A stretch of DNA of 64,000 nucleotides from JARFPW01 sp035464655 (GCA_035464655.1 DATHRZ010000102.1:1-64000); one strand, 5' to 3'; shown: positions 52,575 through 61,651, numbered from the stretch's first letter. Translations and numbers: made by a program. Notes: generated by a model from the letters alone, not told the origin.

Positions 52575-53527
52575 GTGAAGCGGTCGCCCGCCGCCACGCC
52601 CCGACCGCTTATCCAGGCCGTGGCCTCCATCCGGGCCGACCCGGCCGGCTTCACCTCGCCGACGTCGAGCAGCCCACGCCCCGTCGCCACTACCAGGCCG
52701 TCCTTCGGGTCGGCGCGCACGACGGTTCCGGGGGCCGGCGCCGGCGCGTCGGCGTCTTCGGTCTGCAGGTCGTCTTCGGCCATCGTCGGCGAAAACATCT
52801 GTACGGGCGTCCCGTCCAGCATCGTCCAGGCGGCAGGCCAGGGATCGCAACCGCGAATCCAGCGATCGAGCTCTTCGGCCGGCCGGGCCCAGTCGAGCCG
52901 GGCCGTCTCGCGGTCGAGCTTCGGCGCGTAGGTGGCCCGCTCGTGATCCTGGTCGACCTCGGGCAGCGTACCGGCCTCCATCTGCGCCAGCGCCTCGACG
53001 AGGGCGGCCGCCCCCATCTCCGAGAGCTGCTGACCGAGCTGGCCCGCCGTGACGTCGGGCGGGAAGCGTGACTCGACACGATACAGGATCGGTCCCGCGT
53101 CGAGCTCGGGCACGATCCGCATCACGGTCACCCCGCTGCGGTCGTGCCCGCGAATGATCGCCCAGTTCACCGGCCCCGCGCCGCGCAAGGCGGGCAGCAG
53201 CGACGCGTGAACGTTGATCGAGCCGAGATGCGGCAAATTCACCACCCGTTCCGAGAGGATCGCCCCGTAGGCGACCACGACGGAGAGGTCGGGCTCGAGC
53301 GCGGCGAGCCGCTCGAGGAACTCGGGCGCGTCCGGGTCGTCGGGCTGCAGGACCTCGATGCCCTCGCTCTCCGCCTCGAGCTTTACCGGCGAGGCGCGGA
53401 GGCGACGGCCACGACCGGCCGGTCGATCGGGACGGGTCACGACGGCGACGACGAGGTGGCCTTCCTCCTGGAGCGCTCGCAGCGAGGGCACGGCGAACTC
53501 GGGCGTGCCCCAGAACACGATCCTCAC
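52571..53527 (-). CDS. fmt: Methionyl-tRNA formyltransferase
   Basis: Fmt formylates initiator Met-tRNA. The 318-residue protein has RIVFWGTPEFAVPSL, VVTRPDRPAGRGRRL, GSINVHASLLPALRGAGPVN with the catalytic Asn and His, and the C-terminal OB-like domain (about 205-310). The start is GTG overlapping the def stop as GTGA, which gives the expected beginning; the upstream codons are part of def's shadow. Confidence 0.95.
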   Translation of the reverse strand: MRIVFWGTPEFAVPSLRALQEEGHLVVAVVTRPDRPAGRGRRLRASPVKLEAESEGIEVLQPDDPDAPEFLERLAALEPDLSVVVAYGAILSERVVNLPHLGSINVHASLLPALRGAGPVNWAIIRGHDRSGVTVMRIVPELDAGPILYRVESRFPPDVTAGQLGQQLSEMGAAALVEALAQMEAGTLPEVDQDHERATYAPKLDRETARLDWARPAEELDRWIRGCDPWPAAWTMLDGTPVQMFSPTMAEDDLQTEDADAPAPAPGTVVRADPKDGLVVATGRGLLDVGEVKPAGSARMEATAWISGRGVAAGDRFT

Positions 53528-54036
53528 GAGCGGGCCCTGGGCGCCTCGGTCTGCCGCGTCCACTTCTTGAGGAGCATCTTGCGCTTGAGCGGGCTGACGC
53601 GGTCGACGAACAGCACGCCGTCGAGGTGATCGCGCTCGTGCTGCAGGCAGCGGCTGAGCAGTCCGTCGGCCTCGATGCGCACCGGTTCGCCCTCGCGGTC
53701 GAGCCCCTCTACCACGACGCGGGCCGACCGTTCAACGATCTCGGTGAGGCCGGGGATGCTCAGGCAGCCCTCCGACTCCCGTACCGAGCCCTCGGCCTCG
53801 ACGATGCGCGGGTTGATCAGCGCCCCGGGCTCGATCTCGGGATCCTGCACGTCGTACACGAACACGCGCAGCGGAACGCCGACCTGGGGCGCGGCGAGGC
53901 CGATGCCTTCCTCGGCGTACATCGTGTCCGTGAGGTCGTCGATCAGCATCCGCACCTCGTCGTCGACCTCCTCTACGTCGCGGCAGTCCTCCCGCAGGGC
54001 GGGGTCACCGAAATAACGCAGGGCCCGAACCGCCAT
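53524..54036 (-). CDS. def: Peptide deformylase
   Basis: Def removes the formyl group from nascent proteins, undoing Fmt's work. The 170-residue protein has the three motifs EEGIGLAAPQVG (43-54), ESEGCLSIPG (87-96, metal Cys91) and LQHERDHLDG (131-140, His133, Glu134, His137). The start is the ATG five bases after AAGGAG; a GTG two codons upstream would touch the ribosome site. It starts two bases after the yajC stop. Confidence 0.95.
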   Translation of the reverse strand: MAVRALRYFGDPALREDCRDVEEVDDEVRMLIDDLTDTMYAEEGIGLAAPQVGVPLRVFVYDVQDPEIEPGALINPRIVEAEGSVRESEGCLSIPGLTEIVERSARVVVEGLDREGEPVRIEADGLLSRCLQHERDHLDGVLFVDRVSPLKRKMLLKKWTRQTEAPRARS

Positions 54037-54038
54037 CG

Positions 54039-54347
54039 TCACTCCTTGCCGGACAGACGCTGACCGACCTTCGCCCGGTCGACCACCAGCCGCGTGTCCT
54101 TGTCGGTCTTGATCGTCACGCGATCGTCGGTCAGGTGGATGATCTCTCCGACGATTCCCCCGACCGTCACGACCTCGTCGCCCCGGGACAGCGTCTTCAC
54201 CATCTCCTGGTGCGCCTGCTGCTGCTTCTTCTGAGGCCGGATGAGCAGGAAGTAGAAAATCGCGAACAGCCCCCCGAACAGCACGATCGTGCTCAGCGGG
54301 TTGGGGCCCGCGGGTGCGCCCTGCGCCTGCAACGCCAGCATCAGCAT
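54039..54347 (-). CDS. yajC: Preprotein translocase subunit YajC
   Basis: YajC associates with SecDF in the inner membrane. The 102-residue protein has one N-terminal helix (STIVLFGGLFAIFYFLLIRP), then QKKQQQAHQEMVKTLSRGDE and VVTVGGIVGEI. Length and motif order match the family. It lies between tgt and def; no secD or secF follows here. Confidence 0.93.
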   Translation of the reverse strand: MLMLALQAQGAPAGPNPLSTIVLFGGLFAIFYFLLIRPQKKQQQAHQEMVKTLSRGDEVVTVGGIVGEIIHLTDDRVTIKTDKDTRLVVDRAKVGQRLSGKE

Positions 54348-54380
54348 GGAAGTCCTCGACAGTTCCGGGTCATTTGTTCG

Positions 54381-55529
54381 TCAATCCTGTAGTTTAATCG
54401 CTCCGGAACGATATCGCTCCAGCCAGTCGGCCGACCACCCCGGAAAGTCGTCGGCGAGCACGGCCTCGCGCGCCAGCCGGCCCAGATCGACGAGAAACGC
54501 CACGTTGTGGAGCGACAGCAGTCGATGGCCGAGCAGCTCGCCGCACACGAGCAGGTGCCGCAGATACGCCCGCGAATAGTTCCGGCAGCACTCGCAGGAG
54601 CACGCCGGGTCGAGGGGCCGGAAGTCCCGCGCGAAGCCGGCGCGCTTCACGTTGACCTGTCCGCCCGAAGTGAACGCCGTGCCGTTGCGGCCGTTGCGGG
54701 TCGGGGCCACGCAGTCGAACAGGTCGGCACCGCGGGCGATCGATTCTACCAGGTCTTCCGGATAGCCGACGCCCATGAGGTAGCGGGGGCTGTCGGCCGG
54801 CAGCACCGGGTCGAGCGCTTCGAGCATGGCGTAGGTCACCTCGCGCGGCTCGCCTACCGACAGGCCGCCGATCGCCAGGCCCGGCCAGTCGTCGATCTCG
54901 AGGGTGCGGCGGGCGGACTCGAGCCGCATGTCCTCGTACGAGGCACCCTGCACGATCGGAAACAGCAGGCCGGCCCGCGAGCCGGGCTCCGCCGCGCGCT
55001 CGAGGCGGCGGTCGCGGCAGCGCACGAGCCAGCGCAGCGTGCGCTCCATGGCGTCGCGGGCCGTCGCCCGGTCGGCCTCGCCGGGCGGGCAGACGTCGAG
55101 CGCCATCATCACGTCGGAGCCGATCACCGCCTGGACGTCGACGGCCTTCTCGGGCGTGAGCAGGTGCTCGGAGCCGTCGATGTGGCTGCGGAAGGTGGCG
55201 CCCTCCTCGCCGATCTGGTTGAGCTTCGAGAGCGAGAACACCTGGAAGCCGCCCGAATCGGTGAGGATCGGGCCGTCCCAGTGCATGAACGGTCCCAGGC
55301 CGCCCGCCGCGTCCAGCACCTCGACCCCCGGACGCAGATACAGGTGGTAGGTGTTGCCCAGGATGATCGAGGCGCCGGCGCCGACCAGGTCTTCGGGTGT
55401 GAGGAACTTCACGGTGCCGACCGTCCCCACTGGCATGAAGCAGGGCGTCGGGACGTTTCCGTGGCGCAACCGCAGCGTGCCCGCCCGGGCGCCGCCGCTC
55501 TCGGCCTCGAGCGTGAAGGCGCCGGTCAC
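54381..55529 (-). CDS. tgt: Queuine tRNA-ribosyltransferase
   Basis: Tgt swaps G34 for preQ1 in GUN-decoding tRNAs. The 382-residue TIM barrel has CFMPVGTVGTVKFLTPEDL, ILTDSGGFQVFSLSKL with the general-base Asp, GGLSVGEPREVTYAML and CVAPTRNGRNGTAF with the nucleophilic region. The zinc site is CSCECCRNYSRAYLRHL: three Cys and a later His. The start is GTG overlapping the queA stop as GTGA. Both Tgt and QueA are needed for queuosine. Confidence 0.95.
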   Translation of the reverse strand: MTGAFTLEAESGGARAGTLRLRHGNVPTPCFMPVGTVGTVKFLTPEDLVGAGASIILGNTYHLYLRPGVEVLDAAGGLGPFMHWDGPILTDSGGFQVFSLSKLNQIGEEGATFRSHIDGSEHLLTPEKAVDVQAVIGSDVMMALDVCPPGEADRATARDAMERTLRWLVRCRDRRLERAAEPGSRAGLLFPIVQGASYEDMRLESARRTLEIDDWPGLAIGGLSVGEPREVTYAMLEALDPVLPADSPRYLMGVGYPEDLVESIARGADLFDCVAPTRNGRNGTAFTSGGQVNVKRAGFARDFRPLDPACSCECCRNYSRAYLRHLLVCGELLGHRLLSLHNVAFLVDLGRLAREAVLADDFPGWSADWLERYRSGAIKLQD

Positions 55530-56599
55530 GGAATCACCATCGCGTCTCCATAGGAATAGAACCGGTAGCCCCGATCGACGGCGTGGCGGTACGCGGCCAG
55601 CACGCGCTCCCGCCCCGCGAACGCCGCCACGAGCATCAACAGGCTCGAGCGCGGAAGGTGGAAGTTCGTCACCAGCGCGTCGACGGCCCGGAACTCGTAA
55701 CCGGGCAGGATGAACAGATCGGTCCAGCCTTGACCGGGCGCGAACCGGCCGGCGGCGTCGCAGGCCGTCTCGAGCGTGCGCACGGCCGTCGTTCCCACCG
55801 CCCACACGCGGCCGCCGGCCGCCCGTACCTCGTTGAGCGTCGCCGCGGCCGACGGCGACACGGCCCAGCGCTCGGCGTGCAGCTCGTGGTCTTCGGGCCG
55901 CTCGGCGTCGACCGGCCGGAACGTCCCGATGCCGACGTGCAGGGTGACGCGTACGAGCCGGACGCCCGCCGCCTCGACGCGATCGAGCAGCGCGGTCGTG
56001 AAGTGGAGCCCGGCCGTGGGCGCCGCGACGCTGCCCCGGTGGGCGGCGTATACCGTCTGGTAGCGCTCGGCGTCGGCTTCGTCGGCCTCGCGGTCGATGT
56101 AGGGCGGCAGGGGAACCCGGCCGTAGCGCTCGATGAGACGCCACGGATCGTCTGCGGCGTCGCTCTCGAGACGCACGACGCGACCGCCCCCGGGCGCCGA
56201 GTCTTCGATGCGCACACGAAAGCCGGGCGCGATGTCCACGACGCGCCCGGGCTTCAGCTTGCCGCCGGGCCGCACGAGGGCCTCCCAGCGGCCGGGCTCG
56301 TCGAGCGGCCGCACGAGCAGGATCTCGCCCGGGGCGCCCGTGGGCTTGCGGCCGGTGAGTCGCGCCGGAAACACCCGCGTGTCGTTGAGCACGAGCGCGT
56401 CGCCGGACGCCAGGAGCTCGAGCAGGTCCGGAAACACCCGGTCGTCGAGGCCGCCGTCCGGCCGGAGCACGAGCAGGCGACTCGCGTCGCGCCGCGCGGC
56501 CGGACGCGACGCGACGAGCTCGGAGGGGAGGTCGTACTCGTAGTCCGAGGTCCGGGAGCCGTCGGCGGCGTATGCCGGGCGGATGTCAGTCACCCTCAC
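55526..56599 (-). CDS. queA: S-adenosylmethionine:tRNA ribosyltransferase-isomerase QueA
   Basis: QueA transfers and isomerises the ribosyl part of SAM to make epoxyqueuosine. The 357-residue protein has DYEYDLPSELVASRPAARRD, DALVLNDTRVFPARL, AAPTAGLHFTTALL, THHVGIGTF-like LHVGIGTFRPV and TNFHLPRSSLLMLVAAFAG near the end. It starts with GTG inside the end of ruvB (14-base overlap); another GTG two codons on is possible. Confidence 0.94.
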   Translation of the reverse strand: MRVTDIRPAYAADGSRTSDYEYDLPSELVASRPAARRDASRLLVLRPDGGLDDRVFPDLLELLASGDALVLNDTRVFPARLTGRKPTGAPGEILLVRPLDEPGRWEALVRPGGKLKPGRVVDIAPGFRVRIEDSAPGGGRVVRLESDAADDPWRLIERYGRVPLPPYIDREADEADAERYQTVYAAHRGSVAAPTAGLHFTTALLDRVEAAGVRLVRVTLHVGIGTFRPVDAERPEDHELHAERWAVSPSAAATLNEVRAAGGRVWAVGTTAVRTLETACDAAGRFAPGQGWTDLFILPGYEFRAVDALVTNFHLPRSSLLMLVAAFAGRERVLAAYRHAVDRGYRFYSYGDAMVIP

Positions 56600-57626
56600 C
56601 GAACAGGGTCGGCTGCGGGGCGCCGGCGGGCAGCTCGTAGCCGAACCGCCGGTAAGCGCGAGCGCTGGCGACCCGACCGCGCGTGGTGCGCTGCAGGTAG
56701 CCGTTCTGAATCAGGTACGGCTCGTACACCTCTTCGAGCGTCGACGCGTCTTCGCCCACCGCCACGGCCAGCGAGGTCAGCCCGACGGGCCCCCCGTCGA
56801 AGTTCTCGATGATCGCCTTGAGAATTCGGGCGTCCATCTCGTCGAGCCCGTACTCGTCGACGTTCAGCATCTCGAGCGCCGCGCGGGCGACCTCGCCGTC
56901 GATCGTCCCCGACGCCTTAACCTCGGCATAGTCGCGCACACGCCGCAGCAGGCGGTTCGCGATGCGCGGCGTGCCGCGCGAGCGGCTCGCGATCTCGGCG
57001 GCCCCCTCGGGCGTGGTCGGCACGCCGAGGATACCGGCCGAGCGATCGACGATCCTCACGAGCTCGTCGGTGGGGTAGTAGCCGAGCCGCTCGACCACCC
57101 CGAACCGGGCCCGCATCGGCGCCGTCAGCAGTCCGAACCGGGTCGTCGCGCCGATCAGCGTGAAGCGTTCGATCTTCATCGACACCGTCTGGGCCCGCGC
57201 GCCCTCCGACAGCCGGATCTCGATCCGGTAATCCTCCATGGCGGGGTACAGGTACTCTTCGATCACGGGACGCAGGCGATGAATCTCGTCGATGAACAGG
57301 ATGTCGCGCCGCTCGAGGTTCGTGAGCAGGGCGGCCAGATCGCCCGGCTTTTCGAGCACCGGCCCCGAGGTGATCTTGATGTCCACTCCGAGCTCCTGCG
57401 CCATCAGGAAGGCGAGCGTCGTCTTGCCGAGCCCCGGTGGACCGAAGAACAGGGTGTGGTCGAGCGCTTCTTCGCGCTGCAGGGCCGCGCGGATATAGAT
57501 GTCGAGCGATTCCTTCACCTTCTCCTGGCCCACGAACTCGTCGAGGCTGGCGGGGCGCAGCGTCAGATCGATCGACGTCTCGCCGCCCAGTGCCCGTGGC
57601 GTGGTGATTTCGGTTCGCTCGCTCAT
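56586..57626 (-). CDS. ruvB: Holliday junction branch-migration ATPase RuvB
   Basis: RuvB is the hexameric motor of branch migration. The 346-residue protein has DLTLRPASLDEFVGQEKVKE, Walker A GPPGLGKTTLAFLMA, Walker B ILFIDEIHRL, TLIGATTRFGLLTAPMRARF and the C-terminal winged-helix domain with EPYLIQNGYLQRTTRGR. It follows ruvA by 15 bases. Confidence 0.96.
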   Translation of the reverse strand: MSERTEITTPRALGGETSIDLTLRPASLDEFVGQEKVKESLDIYIRAALQREEALDHTLFFGPPGLGKTTLAFLMAQELGVDIKITSGPVLEKPGDLAALLTNLERRDILFIDEIHRLRPVIEEYLYPAMEDYRIEIRLSEGARAQTVSMKIERFTLIGATTRFGLLTAPMRARFGVVERLGYYPTDELVRIVDRSAGILGVPTTPEGAAEIASRSRGTPRIANRLLRRVRDYAEVKASGTIDGEVARAALEMLNVDEYGLDEMDARILKAIIENFDGGPVGLTSLAVAVGEDASTLEEVYEPYLIQNGYLQRTTRGRVASARAYRRFGYELPAGAPQPTLFGEGD

Positions 57627-57641
57627 GGCCCGTTCTTGCGT

Positions 57642-58229
57642 CTAGAGGTGTCGCAGGGCGGCACGGATCAGCTCCTCGGTGCCCGCCTTCTCGCCCGACA
57701 GCTCGCGACGCGCCGCCGTGAGGGCATTCTCGCTCTCGCGCGCCGAGTATCCGAGCGCGCGCAGCGCGACGAGCGCGCCACCGTCGGACCGCGCATGGGC
57801 GCCGTCGGCCGTCGCGGCGCCGAGGTCGTCGAGCTTGTCGGCCAGCTCGAGGGCGATGCGCTCGGCCGTCTTCCGCCCGATCCCGCTCACCATCTGCAGC
57901 GCCTGGTGGTCGCGCTCGCGGATCGCCGAGACGATCCGGCCGGCAGGGAGCGTGCCCAGGATCGCCAGCGCGAGCCGCGGTCCGACGCCGCTGGCGCTCT
58001 GCAGCCGCAGGAACAGCTCGCGGTCGCGCCCCGAGGCAAAGCCGAACAGCTCCAGAGCGTCCTCGCGGGCCACCAGGGCGGCGTGCAGCTCGACCTCGTC
58101 GCCGGCCTCGCCCACCGAACCGAACACGCCGGCCGGCACGAGTAGCTCGTAGGTGACGCCCGAATCGGTCGTCAGCTCGACGCGGTTCGGGCGCACCGAC
58201 GCGATCACACCGCGGACGCGGCTGATCAA
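57642..58229 (-). CDS. ruvA: Holliday junction DNA helicase subunit RuvA
   Basis: RuvA tetramers hold the four-way junction open for RuvB. The 195-residue protein has the OB domain (ISRVRGVIASVRPNRVELTT), two HhH motifs (LQSASGVGPRLALAILGTL and LQMVSGIGRKTAERIALEL) and the RuvB-binding C-domain (LVALRALGYSARESENALTA). It starts with TTG: the ruvC gene ends TTTGA and the TTG overlaps this stop. No ATG or GTG precedes the conserved ISRVRG. Confidence 0.94.
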   Translation of the reverse strand: MISRVRGVIASVRPNRVELTTDSGVTYELLVPAGVFGSVGEAGDEVELHAALVAREDALELFGFASGRDRELFLRLQSASGVGPRLALAILGTLPAGRIVSAIRERDHQALQMVSGIGRKTAERIALELADKLDDLGAATADGAHARSDGGALVALRALGYSARESENALTAARRELSGEKAGTEELIRAALRHL

Positions 58230-58726
58230 AGCGCGGCCCGGCGCTCGGCGACGGCGCCGGTGCCCGTCAGCAGGTGGCAGAGCGCCACGGCGCAACCGTC
58301 GGCCGCGTCCGCGGGTGCCGGCGTTTCGGCCAGCTCGAGCAGCTTCTGCACCATGTAGCCGACCTGGTCCTTCGTGGCGCGCCCGCTTCCGACCACGGAG
58401 TTCTTGATCTCGGCCGGCGGGTATTCGAGCACGGGCAACCCCCGCAGCGCCCCGGCGAGCATGGCCGCCCCTCGAGCGTGCGCGAGGATCACGGCCGTCC
58501 GGGCGTTCTTGCGGTAGAACACCCCCTCGACGGCCAGGCAGTCGGGCGCGTGGCGCTCGATCACATCGAGCACGCCCTCGTGAATCGCGGCGAGCCGTAC
58601 CGACAGGGCTTCGTCGGCCGACGTGCGCACGACACCGCATTCGAGCAGTCTGTAGCTTCGGCCCCGCGCCTCGACGATGCCGTACCCCGTCGCCGCCGTG
58701 CCCGGATCGATCCCCAGGACCCGCAT
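58226..58726 (-). CDS. ruvC: Holliday junction resolvase RuvC
   Basis: RuvC cuts the junction symmetrically. The 166-residue nuclease has RVLGIDPGTAATGYGIVEA with Asp7, LAVEGVFYRKNARTA with Glu67, PPAEIKNSVVGSGRATKDQV and the final pair Asp140/Asp143 in PADAADGCAVALCH. All four metal ligands are present. It starts 43 bases after yebC. Confidence 0.95.
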   Translation of the reverse strand: MRVLGIDPGTAATGYGIVEARGRSYRLLECGVVRTSADEALSVRLAAIHEGVLDVIERHAPDCLAVEGVFYRKNARTAVILAHARGAAMLAGALRGLPVLEYPPAEIKNSVVGSGRATKDQVGYMVQKLLELAETPAPADAADGCAVALCHLLTGTGAVAERRAAL

Positions 58727-58769
58727 CAGGAGCCGCGGATCGCTCGGCCGAACGGCGCCGTGCTCCCCG

Positions 58770-59522
58770 TCATTCTGCCCCCAGCGTCTCGAGCACCGCG
58801 TCGTCGACCTCGAAGTTCGTGAACAGGTTCATCACGTCGTCGTGATCTTCGATCGCGCCCACCAGGCGCAGCAGCCGGGCCGCATCGGCGTCGGCCACCG
58901 GAATCGTCGTGGACGGGATCATCGCGAGCTCCGCCCGCTCGACCTGGATGCCGTGCTTCTCGAGCGCGTCCTGCACGGCGTGGAACGACTGTACGGGTGT
59001 GGAGACGACGTGCGCGCCGTCCTCGGTCTCGAGATCCTCGGCCCCGGCGCCGAGGACCGCGTCGAGCAGGCTCACCTCGTCGTAGCGCCGGGCGTCGACG
59101 TAAATCTGTCCCTTTCGCTCGAACATCCATGCCACCGAGCCGGCGGTTCCGAGGTTGCCGCCCGCCTTGTCGATCAGGTGCCGCAGCTCGGCCACCGTAC
59201 GGTTCGTGTTGTCCGTCACGCACTCGATGTAGAGGGCGGCGCCACCGGGACCGTAGCCCTCGTACACGGCCTCTTCGTAGGCCATGCCCGGCAGATCGCC
59301 GGTGCCCCGCTTGATCGCCCGGTCGATGTTGACGGCCGGCATGTTCTCGGCCTTGGCCGCGTCGATCGCCGTGCGTAGCCGGGGATTGAAGTCGGGGTCA
59401 CCCCCGCCCTCGCGCGCCGCGACCGCGATCTCGCGCCCGAGCTTGCTGAACAGCCGACCCTTCGCCTTGTCGTCGGCGGCCTTCTGCCGCTTGATCTTCG
59501 ACCACTTGCTGTGTCCGGCCAT
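58770..59522 (-). CDS. yebC: YebC/PmpR (TACO1) family protein
   Basis: YebC-family proteins assist translation of proline stretches or act as transcription regulators. The 250-residue protein begins AGHSKWSKIKRQKAADDKAK and has FSKLGREIAVAAREGGGDPD, RAIKRGTGDLPGMAYEEAVY, YEGYGPGGAALYIECVTDN and VAWMFERKGQI, all family hallmarks. It almost touches the EF-G-like stop. Its place before ruvCAB is a frequent order. Confidence 0.94.
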   Translation of the reverse strand: MAGHSKWSKIKRQKAADDKAKGRLFSKLGREIAVAAREGGGDPDFNPRLRTAIDAAKAENMPAVNIDRAIKRGTGDLPGMAYEEAVYEGYGPGGAALYIECVTDNTNRTVAELRHLIDKAGGNLGTAGSVAWMFERKGQIYVDARRYDEVSLLDAVLGAGAEDLETEDGAHVVSTPVQSFHAVQDALEKHGIQVERAELAMIPSTTIPVADADAARLLRLVGAIEDHDDVMNLFTNFEVDDAVLETLGAE

Positions 59523-61591
59523 TATCCCTCGTCGCTCGCGATGATTTTCTTCGTCACGTCCTGCGGTACGGGCTCGTAGCCCGACATCTCCCGCGTGTGG
59601 TGCCCTTTGCCGTGCGTCAACGAACGCAGCGCGGCGGAGTACTTGTACAACTCGGCCAGCGGAACGTGCGCCTTGACCTCCTGCCAGTGCCCATCGGCGT
59701 CGATCCCCAGGATGCGCCCCCGCCGCTGGTTGAGGTCGCCGATCACGTCGCCCATGTAGTCGCCGGGCGTGCGAACGGTGACCGTGACGATCGGCTCGAG
59801 CAGGATGGGCCCTGCCTGTTTCGCCACCTTCTGCAGGGCGAGCGAGCCGGCCACCTTGAACGCCTGCTCCGAGCTGTCGACCGAGTGGTAGGAACCGTCG
59901 TAGCATTCGGCGGAAAACCCGACCAGCGGATACCCGGCCACGATACCACGCCGGGCGGCCTCGCGAATCCCCTTGTCGACGGCCGGCACGTACTTCCCGG
60001 GTATCGCCCCACCGACGATGGAGTCGATGAACTCGTACCCGTCGCCGTTGCCGAACGGCTTGAGGCGGATCCAGCAGTCGCCGTACTGTCCGCGACCGCC
60101 GCTCTGCTTCTTGTACCGCCCCTGTCCCTCGGCGGTGCGGGTGATCGTCTCGCGGTACGGGACCTTCGGACGCTCCGTCTCGACCCTGACACCGAACTTT
60201 CGGGCCAGTTTCTCGAGCGCCACGGTCAGGTGCACCTCGCCGAGACCGCGGGCGATCGTCTGCTGCAACTCGGGGTCGTACGCGGCGACGAAGGTCGGAT
60301 CTTCTTCGTGCAGGCGGTTGAGCCCGTTGGCCAGTTTGTCCTCGTCGCCCCGCGAAGCGACGCGCAGGGCGATCGCGATGTCGGGACTCGGAAAATCGAT
60401 GCCCTCGAGCACCAGTTTCCGGCCCTGGGCGCACAGCGTGTCGCCCGTGTGGGTGTCCTTCAGCTTCGCGACGACCCCGATGTCGCCGGCGTGGAGCCGG
60501 CCCACGTCCTGCCGGTCTGCCGCGTCGGGGATGCCGAGGTGCGACAGACGTTCGCTGACACCGTGCTTCGGGTTCTCGACCGTCTGACCGCTGGTGACGC
60601 TGCCCGAGAACACGCGGAAGTAGCTGAGTTCGCCGACGCGCGGCTCCTGCGTCGTCTTGAACACGAGCGCCGTGAACGGGGCGTCGTCCTCGGCCGGCAG
60701 CTCGACCGGCTCGCCGTTCGAGTCCGCCAGCTCGGCCGGGACGTCGACCGGGGACGGCAACAGCTCTACGAGCTTGTTCATCACGGCGCGGACGCCGTTG
60801 GCCGACTCCGCCGAGCCGCAGAACACCGGGAAGAGCTCGCCGCGCCGCATTCCGGTCGACATCGCCTCGATCACGCGCTCGCGGTCGAGCTCCTCGCCCT
60901 CGAGGTACGCCTCGAGGAGCTCGTCGTCCGTCGTCGCGATCGTCTCGATCAGCTGCTCACGCCAGCGGGCGACGACGTCGAGCAACTCCTCGGGAATGTC
61001 GGTCTCGTCGTACTCGCCACGACCGCTCCCCTTGTAAATATGCGCCTTGTTGGAGAACAGGTTGACGATGCCGCGATACGACGGGCCCGAACCGATCGGG
61101 ATTTCGACCGGAATCGCCTCGCCCGCCAGGCCCTTCCTGATCTGCTCGAACGTCTTCTCGAACGACGCGTTGTCGCGGTCCATCATGCCGACGAACAACA
61201 TGCGCGGGATCCCGCGCTCCGAGGCCGCCGACCAGACACGCTCGGTACCGACCTCGACGCCGTCGGTCGCGCTCACCACGACCAGCGCGCCGTCGGCGAC
61301 GCGCACGGCTGCCGTCACCTCGCCGAAGAAATCGAGATAGCCGGGCGTGTCGATCAGGTTGAGCTTGGTGCCCATCCATCCGGCTCGCGCGACGGCGAGA
61401 TTGATCGAGATGCCGTGGGTCGTCTCTTCGTCGGTGTAGTCGGTGTGGGCGGTGCCGCTCTCGATGGAGCCGCGGCGGGTGGTCGTTCCCGCGATGTAGC
61501 AGATCGCGTCGACCAGGGTCGTCTTGCCGCTGCCTCCGTGACCGAGCAGCGCGACGTTGCGGATGTTCGATGTGGCATATTCGGAAGTCAT
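59522..61591 (-). CDS. Elongation factor G-like protein (EF-G2 type) with changed G4 motif
   Basis: The 689-residue GTPase has the five-domain EF-G layout, but the P-loop is GHGGSGKTT (17-25) instead of AHIDAGKTT. G3 is DTPGY (81-85). The G4 motif, normally NKMDR, is GMMDRD (135-140), so the base-reading Asn and the Lys are absent. It also has GISINLAVA for the switch region, YDPELQQTIARGLGEVHL and a domain IV with QYGDCWIRLKP. This is the EF-G2/EF-G-like paralog group, not the main EF-G; its job is unclear (translation rescue or none). The ATG follows GGAGGTG, a strong ribosome site. Confidence 0.88.
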   Translation of the reverse strand: MTSEYATSNIRNVALLGHGGSGKTTLVDAICYIAGTTTRRGSIESGTAHTDYTDEETTHGISINLAVARAGWMGTKLNLIDTPGYLDFFGEVTAAVRVADGALVVVSATDGVEVGTERVWSAASERGIPRMLFVGMMDRDNASFEKTFEQIRKGLAGEAIPVEIPIGSGPSYRGIVNLFSNKAHIYKGSGRGEYDETDIPEELLDVVARWREQLIETIATTDDELLEAYLEGEELDRERVIEAMSTGMRRGELFPVFCGSAESANGVRAVMNKLVELLPSPVDVPAELADSNGEPVELPAEDDAPFTALVFKTTQEPRVGELSYFRVFSGSVTSGQTVENPKHGVSERLSHLGIPDAADRQDVGRLHAGDIGVVAKLKDTHTGDTLCAQGRKLVLEGIDFPSPDIAIALRVASRGDEDKLANGLNRLHEEDPTFVAAYDPELQQTIARGLGEVHLTVALEKLARKFGVRVETERPKVPYRETITRTAEGQGRYKKQSGGRGQYGDCWIRLKPFGNGDGYEFIDSIVGGAIPGKYVPAVDKGIREAARRGIVAGYPLVGFSAECYDGSYHSVDSSEQAFKVAGSLALQKVAKQAGPILLEPIVTVTVRTPGDYMGDVIGDLNQRRGRILGIDADGHWQEVKAHVPLAELYKYSAALRSLTHGKGHHTREMSGYEPVPQDVTKKIIASDEG

Positions 61592-61624
61592 CCCGCGTCA
61601 CCTCCTTTCGTCCGGGGTCGATGA

Positions 61625-61646
61625 CCCGTCCCCGCATCGGGACGGG
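61625..61646 (-). other. Hairpin in the leader of the EF-G-like gene
   Basis: CCCGTCCC and GGGACGGG form a perfect 8-bp stem with a six-base loop, between the candidate promoter and the start codon. No T-run follows. It could be a terminator behind the rhomboid gene or a leader structure that affects the EF-G-like gene. Confidence 0.45.
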
Positions 61647-61651
61647 CAGGA

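Noticed and set aside
59597..61624. 675-codon plus-strand open frame
   Set aside because: Antisense shadow of the EF-G-like gene; its composition is Arg/Asp/Val-rich without any motif.
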